A DNA stretch of 64,000 bases, taken from assembly GCA_016703005.1 (NCBI GenBank), contig JADJCX010000006.1, forward strand, positions 62,001 to 126,000, written 5' to 3'. This document shows, piece after piece, positions 16,666-25,901 of the stretch (within the stretch, counting starts at the first letter, position 1; each line of letters begins with the position of its first letter). Under the pieces are notes generated by a model, which was not told where the DNA came from, did no database searches, and was given only the letters and a program-made list of their open reading frames with translations. Source of the DNA: Flavobacteriales bacterium (GTDB lineage Bacteria > Bacteroidota > Bacteroidia > Flavobacteriales_F > PHOS-HE28). The translations under genes were made by a program, and so were the position numbers.

Positions 16666-17831
16666 AACTGTTCGTGCTGCTCAGTCGGGTACCCTACCCG
16701 TTGGAGAAAGGAGACAAGCTGCGCGCCTATCACTTGGTGAAACGGCTCGCACAGCGGCACGACATCTTCCTCTGTTGCCTGAGCGATCAACCGGTTGCGC
16801 CGGGGGCCGTGGAACACTTGAGCAGTTTCTGTCAGCATATCGAAGTCGTGCATCTCCCCCGCTGGCGCATCATCCTCAAACTGGCGAATGCCGTCTTTAC
16901 ACGGCTGCCGTTCCAGGTCAGCTACTTCCACCACTCGGCAGCACAACGACAAGTGGATGCCGCCATCGATCGCTTCAAACCCGACCACGTATTCTGCCAA
17001 CTGGTGCGTACCACCGAGTACGTGCGCGATCGTTGGACCTTGCCGAAGACGCTCGACTACATGGACACGCTCAGCAAGGGCATGGAACGACGTACGGAGA
17101 CATCGTCCTTTTGGTTGAAGCCATTGTTGCGTGCCGAAACCCGGCGGCTCATTGCTTATGAGAACCTGATGTTCGACCTGTTCGACCACTGCGTCATCAT
17201 CAGTGCGCAGGACAGGGATTATCTGTACCACCCGGGTCGCACGGACATGGCCGTGATCCCGAATGGAGTGGATACGGAGCACTTCCTTCCCATGGCCTCC
17301 GAACCGCACTACGACCTGCTCTTCACCGGCAACATGAACTACCCGCCGAACATCGACAGCGTGCTGTTCCTGGCCGATCGCGTGCTGCCGTTGGTACGCA
17401 AAGAGCGCCCGGGTACCAGCCTGCTCATCAGCGGTGTGGATCCCAGCCCACGTGTGCGCGAATTGGCCGATCGTGATCCCTTGATCACCGTTACGGGCTG
17501 GGTGAAGGACATCCGTGCATCCTACGCCGATACCCGCATTTTCGTGGCACCCATGCAGATCGGTACCGGGTTGCAGAACAAACTGCTCGAAGCCATGGCC
17601 ATGTGCATGCCTTGCATAACCAGTCCTTTGGCCAACAACGCAGTTGGGGCAGCACCCGGCGAGGCGATCCTGATCGGCACCGAACCCGAAGAGCACGCGC
17701 AGAACATCCTTCGGTTGCTGAAGAGCCCGGAGGAGCGTGACCGCATCGCCATCAATGGCCACCGCTTCGTGCAACAACGGTTCGACTGGCAGCGGAGCGC
17801 GGCCGTGCTCGATGCATTGATCACTTCCTGA
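16662..17831 (+). CDS. GT4-type glycosyltransferase (TIGR03087-like sugar transferase)
   Basis: 389 residues, the paralogue of the preceding gene. It begins MKLFVLLSRVPYPLEKGDKLRAYHLVKRLAQRHDIF, close to the opening of TIGR03087 sugar transferases. Later motifs are VIPNGVDTEHFLP, DLLFTGNMNYPPNIDSVLFLA, VTGWVKDIRASYADTRIFVAPMQIGTGLQNKLLEAMAM (donor-site glutamate region) and FVQQRFDWQRSA. The start overlaps the previous stop by four bases, so the two are translated in tandem. The gene ends 19 bases before a palindromic repeat. The sugar specificity is not readable. Confidence 0.85.
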   Translation: MKLFVLLSRVPYPLEKGDKLRAYHLVKRLAQRHDIFLCCLSDQPVAPGAVEHLSSFCQHIEVVHLPRWRIILKLANAVFTRLPFQVSYFHHSAAQRQVDAAIDRFKPDHVFCQLVRTTEYVRDRWTLPKTLDYMDTLSKGMERRTETSSFWLKPLLRAETRRLIAYENLMFDLFDHCVIISAQDRDYLYHPGRTDMAVIPNGVDTEHFLPMASEPHYDLLFTGNMNYPPNIDSVLFLADRVLPLVRKERPGTSLLISGVDPSPRVRELADRDPLITVTGWVKDIRASYADTRIFVAPMQIGTGLQNKLLEAMAMCMPCITSPLANNAVGAAPGEAILIGTEPEEHAQNILRLLKSPEERDRIAINGHRFVQQRFDWQRSAAVLDALITS

Positions 17832-17850
17832 GAAAGTGTTCCGAGAATGC

Positions 17851-18008
17851 CTCAGCGCAGAGGGCAGAGGCGCCAAGAACGCAGAGCAGAATTGATTTCT
17901 GTCGGAAGCAGAGGCGCAGGGCTGATCCCGCTGCGCGGGATCCTCAGCGCCTCCCTCTTTGCGAAAATGAACTCTGCGAACCCTGCGCCTCTGCCCCTCT
18001 GCGTTGAG
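17851..18008. repeat. 158-bp imperfect palindromic intergenic element with CGCAGAG core repeats
   Basis: The whole gap between the glycosyltransferase and ribBA is an inverted repeat. The left end CTCAGCGCAGAGGGCAGAGG mirrors the right end, whose reverse complement begins CTCAACGCAGAGGGGCAGAGG. The centre is a perfect 8-bp hairpin GATCCCGC-TGC-GCGGGATC (17924-17942). CGCAGAG or its complement recurs several times in each arm. It has the look of a dispersed REP-like or MITE-like unit and has no coding content. A transcript of it would fold into one long hairpin. Confidence 0.75.
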
Positions 18009-18058
18009 TAGACCATGGCATGCGCAGCAAAGAGCAACTGAGGCCCGGACCCTTGGCC

Positions 18059-18066
18059 TAATTTCG
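18059..18066 (+). promoter_or_regulatory. -7-like element four bases before the ribBA start
   Basis: TAATTTCG fits TAnnTTYG and ends four bases before the ATG at 18071. If used, the ribBA mRNA would be leaderless or nearly so. The -33 region is weak (an ACTG at 18037-18040). Confidence 0.4.
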
Positions 18067-18070
18067 ACCC

Positions 18071-19279
18071 ATGAGCGGACTGCACAGGATAGAGGATGCC
18101 ATCGCGGACATCCGCGCGGGCAAAGTGGTGATCGTGGTGGATGACGAGGATCGCGAGAACGAAGGCGACTTCCTCACCGCTGCGCGAAATGCTACGCCGG
18201 AGGTCATCAACTTCATGGCCACGCACGGACGCGGCCTCATCTGCGCCAGCCTTACTGAGCAGCGCTGCAAGGAGTTGGAATTGGACCTGATGGTGCGCGA
18301 CAACACCGCGCAATACGAAACACCGTTCACCGTCAGCGTTGACCTCAAGGGCCACGGCACGACCACCGGCATCAGCGCCAGCGACCGCAGCAAAACGGTG
18401 CTCGCGCTCATCGACCCCAACACCCGCCCAAGCGAACTCGGCCGACCCGGACACATCTTCCCCTTGAAGGCCCGCGATGGTGGCGTGCTGCGCCGGACAG
18501 GTCACACCGAAGCAACGGTGGACCTCGCGCGTCTTGCTGGTTTCGAACCCGCCGGTGTGCTGGTGGAGATCCTCAATGAAGACGGCACCATGGCCCGGTT
18601 GCCACAGCTGAAGGAGATCGCCAAACGCTTCAACCTGAAACTGGTTTCCATTGCCGATCTGGTTGCCTACCGCCTGCGCACCGAGCGACTGGTGGAGCGG
18701 TTGGTGGAAGTACAACTACCGACCGAACACGGCGATTTCAACCTGATCGCGTTCCGGCAAACCACAACCGGCGAAGAACACCTTGCCTTGGTGAAGGGCG
18801 AATGGAAGCCAGATGAAGCAGTGATGGTGCGCGTACACAGCAGCTGCATTACCGGCGATGTGTTCGGCAGTTGCCGGTGCGATTGCGGCCCACAGTTGCA
18901 CGCTGCCATGCGCGCCATAGAGCGCGAAGGCCGGGGCGTGGTGGTTTACATGCACCAGGAAGGTCGCGGCATCGGCCTCATCAACAAGTTGAAAGCGTAC
19001 AAGCTGCAGCAGGAAGGCCACGATACCGTGGAAGCCAACAAGCTGCTGGGCTTCGATAGCGACTCCCGCGACTACGGTGTGGGCGCGCAGATCCTGCGCA
19101 ACCTCGGCGTGCAGAAGATGCGCCTGCTCACCAACAACCCCAAAAAACGCTCAGGCCTGATCGGCTACGGCTTGGAGATCGTGGAGAACGTGGCCATTGA
19201 AATGGAAGCCAACGACCACAACCGCGGCTACCTGCTTACCAAGAAGCTTAAGCTGGGGCATGATCTGAGGATAGAGTGA
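18071..19279 (+). CDS. ribBA: bifunctional 3,4-dihydroxy-2-butanone-4-phosphate synthase / GTP cyclohydrolase II
   Basis: 402 residues that catalyse the two entry reactions of riboflavin synthesis. RibB domain (about 1-200): VVDDEDRENEGDFLTAA (catalytic acidic loop), FMATHGRGLICASLTEQRC, DRSKTVLALIDPNTRPSELGRPGHIFPLKARDGGVLRRTGHTEATVDLARLAG. RibA domain (about 205-400): VHSSCITGDVFGSCRCDCGPQL (three zinc cysteines), YMHQEGRGIGLINKLKAY, LGFDSDSRDYGVGAQILRNLGV and LLTNNPKKR. All catalytic motifs are intact. It is convergent with tamB and follows the palindromic element. Confidence 0.97.
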   Translation: MSGLHRIEDAIADIRAGKVVIVVDDEDRENEGDFLTAARNATPEVINFMATHGRGLICASLTEQRCKELELDLMVRDNTAQYETPFTVSVDLKGHGTTTGISASDRSKTVLALIDPNTRPSELGRPGHIFPLKARDGGVLRRTGHTEATVDLARLAGFEPAGVLVEILNEDGTMARLPQLKEIAKRFNLKLVSIADLVAYRLRTERLVERLVEVQLPTEHGDFNLIAFRQTTTGEEHLALVKGEWKPDEAVMVRVHSSCITGDVFGSCRCDCGPQLHAAMRAIEREGRGVVVYMHQEGRGIGLINKLKAYKLQQEGHDTVEANKLLGFDSDSRDYGVGAQILRNLGVQKMRLLTNNPKKRSGLIGYGLEIVENVAIEMEANDHNRGYLLTKKLKLGHDLRIE

Positions 19280-19309
19280 TCCGGGCCGCGCCGGGCATAG
19301 CCGTGGTCC

Positions 19310-22300
19310 TCAATCAAACTTCACATCCTTCTCGCTCCGCCGGAACACGTTCCGGAACTTCTGCCATAGCTCCGGCAGGTTGTTGAACTCCTCGCGGTAA
19401 GCGATGGCCACGCCCTGTGTGGTGGAGGCCTGATCCACTTGGTTCAGGTTGCGATCGTTGCTCTGGCTGTACACTTTGGAACGGAGCTTTCCATCGGCGG
19501 TCAGCAGGTATTCCAATTGGAAATCGCCGATGAGCGCGTTGGCTTGTGTGGCGCTGGTGCTGCCGTAGAGCACACCCACGTTCGTGCTGAGCAGAAGACG
19601 CTCGTTGAGCAAGGCGGTGCTCACGGCCAGTTCCACTTCGTCCTGGGAAACACTGGATCCGGGGCGGTAGTTCACCCCCAGATCCACATCGCTGCTGAGC
19701 TTGCTGAGCCAGTTGCTCACTTGGTTGCTGAGCAGTTCGCTTGCGGTTGTTGCGCCGACGTTGCTGGTGCTGCTGGCCACTTGGCCATAGCTCTCGGGGG
19801 TGTTGAATTTGTTGAGCACGATGAGGAAGAAGACCTGCCGGCTCAGCTCATCGGGGTCCGAAAGCGCGCTGCGCACCTGTGCCTTCTCGTACTCATCGGC
19901 GCGTGGCAAGTCGATCCCGTATGAGATGTCGGGGTTCATGAGTTTGTTCTCCAAGTGCATCGCCACTTCCACCGGCACCCGGTTGCGGTACGCTTCGCGG
20001 TTCTCGCGCATGATATCGTACAGCGGTGCGCTCAGCCGGTACACAGCGCGCAGATCCAACTGCGCATCGAACGGATCGCCGAACCATGTGATGTGACCAC
20101 CGGGCACCAGTGAGAATTGCTTGTTCACCAAGTTGCGGAGCGTGAAGAGGTAATCGCCTTCGGTGGTTTCCAATCCCCCCGCCATGCGGAACTCACCCGT
20201 TGGGCTGACGCTCATTTCCATTTCGCCCTGGGCACGGGCACGCAGGATATCGCCTACCGTTGGATCGAAGATCAATTCGAACTGCGCGTCGGGGGTAACA
20301 TGCACCTTCATGTCCAATGCGATCCCGGTCAGGTCGATCTGCTCCGCTGCTTTCCGATCCACGCTGTCAGCGCTCACGAAATGGATGAAGTCAACGCCCC
20401 CGACTTCCGTACTCCCGCCCAAGGGGAACTTGATATCGGTGCCACGATCGGTGCGTGCATCCACATTGATCCACAGGCGATCGAGGTAACCGCTGATGTT
20501 CACATCGCCCGTTGCATAGGCTTTGCCGAAGTAGAGGTTGTTCTGGGCTTCGGTGGTGTTCATGCACAGCATACGCTCCATGGCCACGCTCACGTCGAAG
20601 TTCCAGTCGGCGAAGCCATTGTGGACAATGGTGCCGATGGCGGTGCCCTCATGCCCCTCCTCATCGTACAGTTTCACGAAGTCGATGGTCAGCATGTTCG
20701 GCTGCACGTCCACCGTGTGTGAGAAGCGGTAACTGGTGTTGAGGTAGTCGATCTTCAGCCCGGCATCAGTGAGTTGCAGCCGCCCCTTCGGCACAGGTGC
20801 TTCGATCGTTCCTTGATCGCGACCGCACCGGAAACGGCGCCGCCGGATGTTGCTGACGCCTCCTTCGATGAACGGATTCACGAAGGCCAGATCGAACTGA
20901 TCGAAGTTCACTTGGAGATCCAGTTCCTCGGTGCGGCCGGGGGCGACGGTACCCATGAACTGAACGGCCTCGATATCGGCGGTGCGCAGTGTGCCGTTCA
21001 CATCCACCTCTTTGTCGGTATTGTCCCAAGATGCCGCGAAACGCAGGTCGCCCAGTGGCTTGTCCGCTACGGCCATGCTATCAATGCACAGGTAGCTGAG
21101 CAGGAACGGCGAGCGGTACAGATCGAACACCCTTCCGTCCCCTTCGAGGATCCCGTGCAGCTCCGGACCGGACATGAACGGCATCAGGTTCTCCAATCGC
21201 ACATCCCTAACGGCGAAGGCCAACGGCAGCGATGCATCCTTGCTGAGGTATCCGTTCAGCAGCACGTTCTGACCATCGTTGGTCAACAACAAGGAGTCGA
21301 CGCGGATGGTCGACGTATCTATCCTGATGTGCGCTGCCTCGCTGTTCACCCACGTTCCCCGGCCGAAGAACAGCTTGCTGGGCAACAGATCCAGGTCGAT
21401 GGCCCGCGGACCTTCCACAATGCCTTGCAAATTCAGTTCGCCGTTGGTGCCCGTGCTGCTCGCCTCCCAATCGGCGGTCAGTTCCACCTCGTCCTGGTAG
21501 GCTTTGCCACTGACCCCGATACCGCCGATCCACGTTGAATCGCTTAACGACTGGCGAGCGCTGCGCAGACTGAAGCCCAGCACGTCTAGCGTTTTGTCCA
21601 CGAACACCTGCACACTGTCGCCACTGAACGTTGCATAGCGCGCACGCGGCAGGTAAGCCGTTAGACCAAGGTCGAACGTGCGGCTATTAAAACTGCCGAC
21701 GAATGAACTACCGGGTGCCACCTCGAGATCCGGAGCCACCAATTCGAGGATCTTCTTCGCCTCTTTAACCCGCACATCGAACGTGAAGTCCTGTAGTTCC
21801 TGTGCGTAGTGTACCTCCTCCTGCAAACTGGGGAACACGCTGTACGCAACGCTCTTCAACGCATCGGGCAACCGAGTTGGCAGGAACGTGCCAACGACCT
21901 CGGCATCGGCGAACGTGCTGCGCAATTCAAGCAACGGCTTACCACCCTGACGGTCGCTCCGCACTAGGATGTCCCCCAGTTCGTGATCGCCTTCGGCAGT
22001 GCAATAACTGATGCCTTCGATCGCAATGAACCCCTTCAGGCTGTCCGGCGCGAATTCGCCGGCGGCTCTCACTACGGCGGCTGCAACGTTGTACTTGTCA
22101 GTCGGCAGCAGATCCAGTGCGCGCAAGTCAGCGTGGTATATCGTGCTCTGGAAGTCCACCTTGGGCCATCGCCCTTGCAGATCGGCAAGTCCGATGAAGT
22201 CCAGTTGGAGCTTCGGGTCGTCAATGCTTGCGGTACCGTTGAACAGGTTCCGCTCCAACCGACCGTTCAACGTGATGCTCGTGATCGTCTTTCTATTGAA

Positions 22301-23755
22301 CCCGAATGATGCAACGGTACCCTGAAGGTCCGCTTTCATGCTCTTCAGATCCTTGCCTGTGGCGCTTACCTGCAGATCACTGGTGATGGCACCTACTAAT
22401 CCATCGTTCACCAGTCGGCCAATGTCGAAGTCGGTCGTGGCCAAGTGACCTTCCGCACTAAAAACATTCGTCAGCGTGTCACGCCGGAAGCTGAGCGAGG
22501 TGGCGAGGTCACCGATACCGGTCCGGGTGCGTCCACGCGCGGTGAAACTGTTCAAGAAGCCAGTGAAATTGCCCCTGAACGCAATGTTGTCCAATCGTTC
22601 GACTTCCACGGGCATCTGCAACTTGCCACCTTCGATGAAGGGCGGCTGTGGCAGGACCCCAAGGTCCGCGGCATCGGTGGTCAATTCGTCCACATCGATC
22701 ACCATGAAGGTCCCTTTCATGTTCGGCAAGCCGCTCAGTTCGCCTTTGCCCTTGAAGTGGCTGCGCTCACCGAACCAAAGGTCCACGTTGCGGCCTTTCA
22801 ACTCGCTCACCGTTCCACGGAAATTGCCCTTCACGCGCACAGGCAGATCCACCCCACGCAATTGGGGAGCGAACCATGCCACATCCGCGAATTGCAGAAG
22901 GGCAGTATCCACGTCGAGCCGCATATACACGCTGTCGATGTAGTGCGAGTATGCGCGCCAGTTCGTGGATGTCATCTTGTATTGGCCGTGCAGTTCGCTC
23001 CGCGGGGTACGGAGGTGCATATGGTCCACCCGTATGCTCCTGCCGCTCACAGTGGCCGAACCCGTCAGTTCCTCCACCCGCAAACCGCACTGCTCGCTCA
23101 GGTGCAGTGTGGTCAGCTGCACAACGATACTGTCACCGGCAACCCTGAGGTCGCTTCCAGCCACGGTGGCATCCGGTATATCGATGTGGCTGAAATCGAT
23201 CGCGGTAGTATCGTGATCGTAGTTTCCGCTGTTGAAGGAAAAGTGAAGGTTCTTCACGTTGAACTTGCCACAGTCGATGGTCCAGCCCGGTGTTGTTGTG
23301 GTGTCCTCCACATCCACGCCCGAGAGCTTCGCGATCACGTGTTCCAAGTTGCTGTTCCGGTCGCCCTTCACCGTATTCAGCCTGAAGCGTGCGTTAACAA
23401 GATCCAGGGAGCGCACATGCACGCGATGGGTGCGCGGGTGCACGCGCCATGTGCCAAGGCGCAGTTCCCGCGCAGTAATGAGCGTATCGCCCAGCAAGTC
23501 TTCAATGTACAGGCCATGCAACCTCACCAGACTGAACGGCCTTATCTCGATGCGTTCAACGCGCACTTCAGCCCCCAATCGTTCGGTCGCCAGGTCGCTT
23601 GCCCAGTGTCCCAGCTTCGTTTGAACGCTCGGCAGCAGCAGCAATAGGCTGGCTACGAATACCAACACCAGCAGGACCAATACCGCGCGGAAGGCGTAGC
23701 GCAGGATGCGCTTCAGGATGCGGGCGGCCTTTTTCACTCCTGTTCCGTTCGCCAA
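19310..23755 (-). CDS. tamB: TamB-domain translocation/assembly module protein
   Basis: 1481 residues. A single N-terminal transmembrane anchor (about 17-45, LRYAFRAVLVLLVLVFVASLLLLL) is followed by a very long repetitive beta-rich periplasmic region. The conserved C-terminal DUF490/TamB domain (about 1060-1450) has IKFPLGGSTEVGGVDFIHFVS, GEFRMAGGLETTEGDYLFTLRNLVNKQFSLVPGGHITWFGDPFDAQLDL and ERLLLSTNVGVLYG. TamB-like (AsmA superfamily) proteins form hydrophobic grooves bridging inner and outer membrane for phospholipid transport and outer-membrane protein assembly. No BamA/TamA-like partner gene is adjacent. It is divergent from tsaD. Confidence 0.92.
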   Translation of the reverse strand: MANGTGVKKAARILKRILRYAFRAVLVLLVLVFVASLLLLLPSVQTKLGHWASDLATERLGAEVRVERIEIRPFSLVRLHGLYIEDLLGDTLITARELRLGTWRVHPRTHRVHVRSLDLVNARFRLNTVKGDRNSNLEHVIAKLSGVDVEDTTTTPGWTIDCGKFNVKNLHFSFNSGNYDHDTTAIDFSHIDIPDATVAGSDLRVAGDSIVVQLTTLHLSEQCGLRVEELTGSATVSGRSIRVDHMHLRTPRSELHGQYKMTSTNWRAYSHYIDSVYMRLDVDTALLQFADVAWFAPQLRGVDLPVRVKGNFRGTVSELKGRNVDLWFGERSHFKGKGELSGLPNMKGTFMVIDVDELTTDAADLGVLPQPPFIEGGKLQMPVEVERLDNIAFRGNFTGFLNSFTARGRTRTGIGDLATSLSFRRDTLTNVFSAEGHLATTDFDIGRLVNDGLVGAITSDLQVSATGKDLKSMKADLQGTVASFGFNRKTITSITLNGRLERNLFNGTASIDDPKLQLDFIGLADLQGRWPKVDFQSTIYHADLRALDLLPTDKYNVAAAVVRAAGEFAPDSLKGFIAIEGISYCTAEGDHELGDILVRSDRQGGKPLLELRSTFADAEVVGTFLPTRLPDALKSVAYSVFPSLQEEVHYAQELQDFTFDVRVKEAKKILELVAPDLEVAPGSSFVGSFNSRTFDLGLTAYLPRARYATFSGDSVQVFVDKTLDVLGFSLRSARQSLSDSTWIGGIGVSGKAYQDEVELTADWEASSTGTNGELNLQGIVEGPRAIDLDLLPSKLFFGRGTWVNSEAAHIRIDTSTIRVDSLLLTNDGQNVLLNGYLSKDASLPLAFAVRDVRLENLMPFMSGPELHGILEGDGRVFDLYRSPFLLSYLCIDSMAVADKPLGDLRFAASWDNTDKEVDVNGTLRTADIEAVQFMGTVAPGRTEELDLQVNFDQFDLAFVNPFIEGGVSNIRRRRFRCGRDQGTIEAPVPKGRLQLTDAGLKIDYLNTSYRFSHTVDVQPNMLTIDFVKLYDEEGHEGTAIGTIVHNGFADWNFDVSVAMERMLCMNTTEAQNNLYFGKAYATGDVNISGYLDRLWINVDARTDRGTDIKFPLGGSTEVGGVDFIHFVSADSVDRKAAEQIDLTGIALDMKVHVTPDAQFELIFDPTVGDILRARAQGEMEMSVSPTGEFRMAGGLETTEGDYLFTLRNLVNKQFSLVPGGHITWFGDPFDAQLDLRAVYRLSAPLYDIMRENREAYRNRVPVEVAMHLENKLMNPDISYGIDLPRADEYEKAQVRSALSDPDELSRQVFFLIVLNKFNTPESYGQVASSTSNVGATTASELLSNQVSNWLSKLSSDVDLGVNYRPGSSVSQDEVELAVSTALLNERLLLSTNVGVLYGSTSATQANALIGDFQLEYLLTADGKLRSKVYSQSNDRNLNQVDQASTTQGVAIAYREEFNNLPELWQKFRNVFRRSEKDVKFD

Positions 23756-23802
23756 TTGAAGACAAGAACCGGACCTTAGCGCCGCCTGCCTTCGTGTTCG
23801 GC

Positions 23803-23831
23803 CAAAAGTAGCCGCCCGTCCTTGCGCTCAA
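23803..23831 (-). promoter_or_regulatory. promoter for tamB, overlapping the tsaD start
   Basis: On the minus strand, TTG (complement of 23829-23831) and TACTTTTG (complement of 23803-23810), 18 bases apart, match the -33/-7 Bacteroidota pattern. It lies 47 bases upstream of the tamB ATG. It overlaps the start of the divergent tsaD gene, so the two may interfere. Confidence 0.55.
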
Positions 23832-24847
23832 CTGCACCCATCATCATCCTTGGCATCGAGAGCAGCTGCGATGAAACCGCTGCCGCGGTGCTCGTGGATG
23901 GCGTGGTACGCAGCAATGTGGTGGCCGGGCAGGCCGTGCATGCCCAGTGGGGCGGCGTAGTGCCCGAACTCGCCAGCCGCGCGCACCAAGAGAACATTGT
24001 GCCCGTGGTACACCAAGCATTGCAGGAAGCCGGGATCGGGAAAGAAGACCTCTCAGCCATCGCTTTCACACAAGGCCCCGGGTTGATCGGCGCCTTGTTG
24101 GTAGGCACTTGTTTCGCACGGAGCATGGCCCAAGCGTTGGATGTCCCGCTTGTCGCCGTGGATCACCTGCGCGCTCATGCTCTGGCACATTTCATCGTGG
24201 ACACGAGCGCACGACCGGTACCGGTATTCCCGTTCCTGAACCTCACCGTAAGCGGCGGCCACACCCAATTCGTTGTGGTGCACTCGCCCCTGGACATGGA
24301 AGTGATCGGCACCACCTTGGACGATGCAGCAGGTGAGGCCTTCGACAAAGGCGCCAAAATGTTGGGACTTCCGTACCCGGGAGGACCGCTCGTTGACAAG
24401 CTCGCTCAACTCGGCGATAGTAGCCGCCATCCACTGCCGTTGCCCACTATGCCCGGACTGGATATGAGCTTCAGCGGATTGAAGACCGCCTTCCTGAACC
24501 TTCTGCAACGCGGCGTGACGAAAGACCCCGACTTCAAGACCAAGGAGCAGGCACATTTGTGCGCATCGCTCCAGCATGCCATCGTGCAGGTGTTGTTGAA
24601 GAAGACAAGCACGGCCGTGCGGCAGACCGGTATCAAGCAAGTGGCGATCAGTGGTGGTGTCTCGGCCAACAGCGGCTTGCGCACGCAATTGGGCGCACTG
24701 GCCAGGGCAGAGGGATGGGAACTCTTCGCGCCGCCCCTCGCCTACTGCACCGACAACGGCGCCATGATCGCCATGGCCGGGCATTTCCTATTCAAAGCGC
24801 GGCATTTCGCGGGGCTGGATGTGGTGCCAAGAGCCCGGTTCGTTTAA
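23822..24847 (+). CDS. tsaD: tRNA N6-adenosine threonylcarbamoyltransferase TsaD
   Basis: 341 residues. Transfers threonylcarbamoyl to A37 of ANN-reading tRNAs together with TsaB, TsaE and TsaC. Motifs are IILGIESSCDETAAAVL at the N-terminus, GGVVPELASRAHQENIVPVVHQAL with the metal-binding His residues, AFTQGPGLIGALLVGTCFA, LNLTVSGGHTQFVVV, DDAAGEAFDKGAKMLGLPYPGG, the AISGGVSANSGLR segment, and the last metal ligand in YCTDNGAMIAMAG. The start is the TTG at 23822; no ATG lies close enough upstream of the conserved strand. It is divergent from tamB. Confidence 0.95.
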   Translation: MRSTAPIIILGIESSCDETAAAVLVDGVVRSNVVAGQAVHAQWGGVVPELASRAHQENIVPVVHQALQEAGIGKEDLSAIAFTQGPGLIGALLVGTCFARSMAQALDVPLVAVDHLRAHALAHFIVDTSARPVPVFPFLNLTVSGGHTQFVVVHSPLDMEVIGTTLDDAAGEAFDKGAKMLGLPYPGGPLVDKLAQLGDSSRHPLPLPTMPGLDMSFSGLKTAFLNLLQRGVTKDPDFKTKEQAHLCASLQHAIVQVLLKKTSTAVRQTGIKQVAISGGVSANSGLRTQLGALARAEGWELFAPPLAYCTDNGAMIAMAGHFLFKARHFAGLDVVPRARFV

Positions 24848-24924
24848 CTCAGATAGGGGGTTGCCATAGCGCATGATCTGTATAACTCATTGTTCGGCAC
24901 TATTCCTGTGAAGAGCCACCCCTC

Positions 24925-24932
24925 TACTTTCG
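24925..24932 (+). promoter_or_regulatory. -7-like element four bases before the TPR gene start
   Basis: TACTTTCG (TAnnTTYG) ends four bases before the ATG at 24937. Transcription would begin at or near the start codon. Confidence 0.4.
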
Positions 24933-24936
24933 CCAA

Positions 24937-25869
24937 ATGCAATTGAGGTTAATGGTCGGGGTTCTGTTCTTGGTAGCCGCTTGCGCCGGGTGGGCACAAG
25001 ATGCCGCGCAATGGATCGAGCGGGGCGACAGTTTGTTGGCCGCGGGCAAGACCGCCAAGGCTCTGGAATGTTTTGACAAGGCCGTGAAGTTGCAGGGCGA
25101 CGCCCGCAGCTATTCGGCCCGAGCGAACGCTTGGTACGCGTTGGACGACCCCGACCGCATGCTACAGGATCTGGACAAAGCGTTGAAGCTGGACAGCATT
25201 TCGCCGGAAGCCAATTACCAGCGTGCGTTGTATGCTATGCGCGGGGCTTCATGGACCACTGCCGAACTCTATGCCGATCGGGCGGTGCGCAATAGCACGA
25301 GCGAGCCGCTTCGTTCACAAGCGTTGATCGTACGCGGCGAGGCACGCGCGGAATTGCGCCGCAACAGCACCGCACTGAAGGACCTTGAGGAAGGAACGCG
25401 ACTGGTTCCGAATGACGTGGGTGCGTTGCGCACATTGGCCCGGCTCTACGACCAGAACAAACAGCACGATCAAGCGCTGCGCGTACTTGAACACTTGTGC
25501 AAACTGGAGCCGAAGGAAATGGGCCACTTGGTGAACAAGGGATTCGAACTCGCCCTGTTGGGGCGCCACGCAGAAGCGCTGGACGTGTATGACCAAGCCG
25601 CCAAGTTCGATGGGGAAGAGCCTGTTTTGCTGAGCAACCGCGCCTATAGCCTCATGGAATTAGGCCGCAACGATGAAGCCATGCGGGTGGTGAAACGGAG
25701 CCTGCACCACGAGCCCGGCAATCCATTCGCACTGCGCACCCGTGCAACATTGTACCTGCGACTTGGCGAGCGCCAGAAAGCGTGCGAAGACCTTCAACTG
25801 AGCAAGGCCATTGGACCGAGCCCTGAAGTGGACGCGCTGATCCTCGAGCATTGCTCAGGCATGAAGTAA
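24937..25869 (+). CDS. secreted TPR-repeat protein
   Basis: 310 residues. An N-terminal signal peptide (MQLRLMVGVLFLVAACAGWAQ; 'VAACAG' resembles a lipobox but is followed by a better signal peptidase I site) precedes about seven tetratricopeptide repeats from residue 25 to the end. Examples are ALECFDKAVKLQGDARSYSARANAWYALDD, DQALRVLEHLCKLEPKEMGHLVNKG and AYSLMELGRNDEAMRVVKRSLHHEPGNPF. TPR arrays mediate protein-protein contacts. No enzymatic motif is seen and the partner is unknown. It is convergent with the choice-of-anchor B gene. Confidence 0.82.
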   Translation: MQLRLMVGVLFLVAACAGWAQDAAQWIERGDSLLAAGKTAKALECFDKAVKLQGDARSYSARANAWYALDDPDRMLQDLDKALKLDSISPEANYQRALYAMRGASWTTAELYADRAVRNSTSEPLRSQALIVRGEARAELRRNSTALKDLEEGTRLVPNDVGALRTLARLYDQNKQHDQALRVLEHLCKLEPKEMGHLVNKGFELALLGRHAEALDVYDQAAKFDGEEPVLLSNRAYSLMELGRNDEAMRVVKRSLHHEPGNPFALRTRATLYLRLGERQKACEDLQLSKAIGPSPEVDALILEHCSGMK

Positions 25870-25901
25870 CGGAAACCGCGATGCGCGGCACCGCGTTGTG
25901 A

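Noticed and set aside
15852..17876. 674-codon open frame on the minus strand across two glycosyltransferase genes
   Set aside because: It is antisense to two genes with clear conserved motifs, and its translation (His-, Gln- and Arg-rich) matches no family. It is typical of GC-rich antisense shadows.
22445..23647. 400-codon plus-strand frame inside tamB
   Set aside because: It lies opposite an unambiguous TamB reading frame, shows no motif, and starts and ends without signals.
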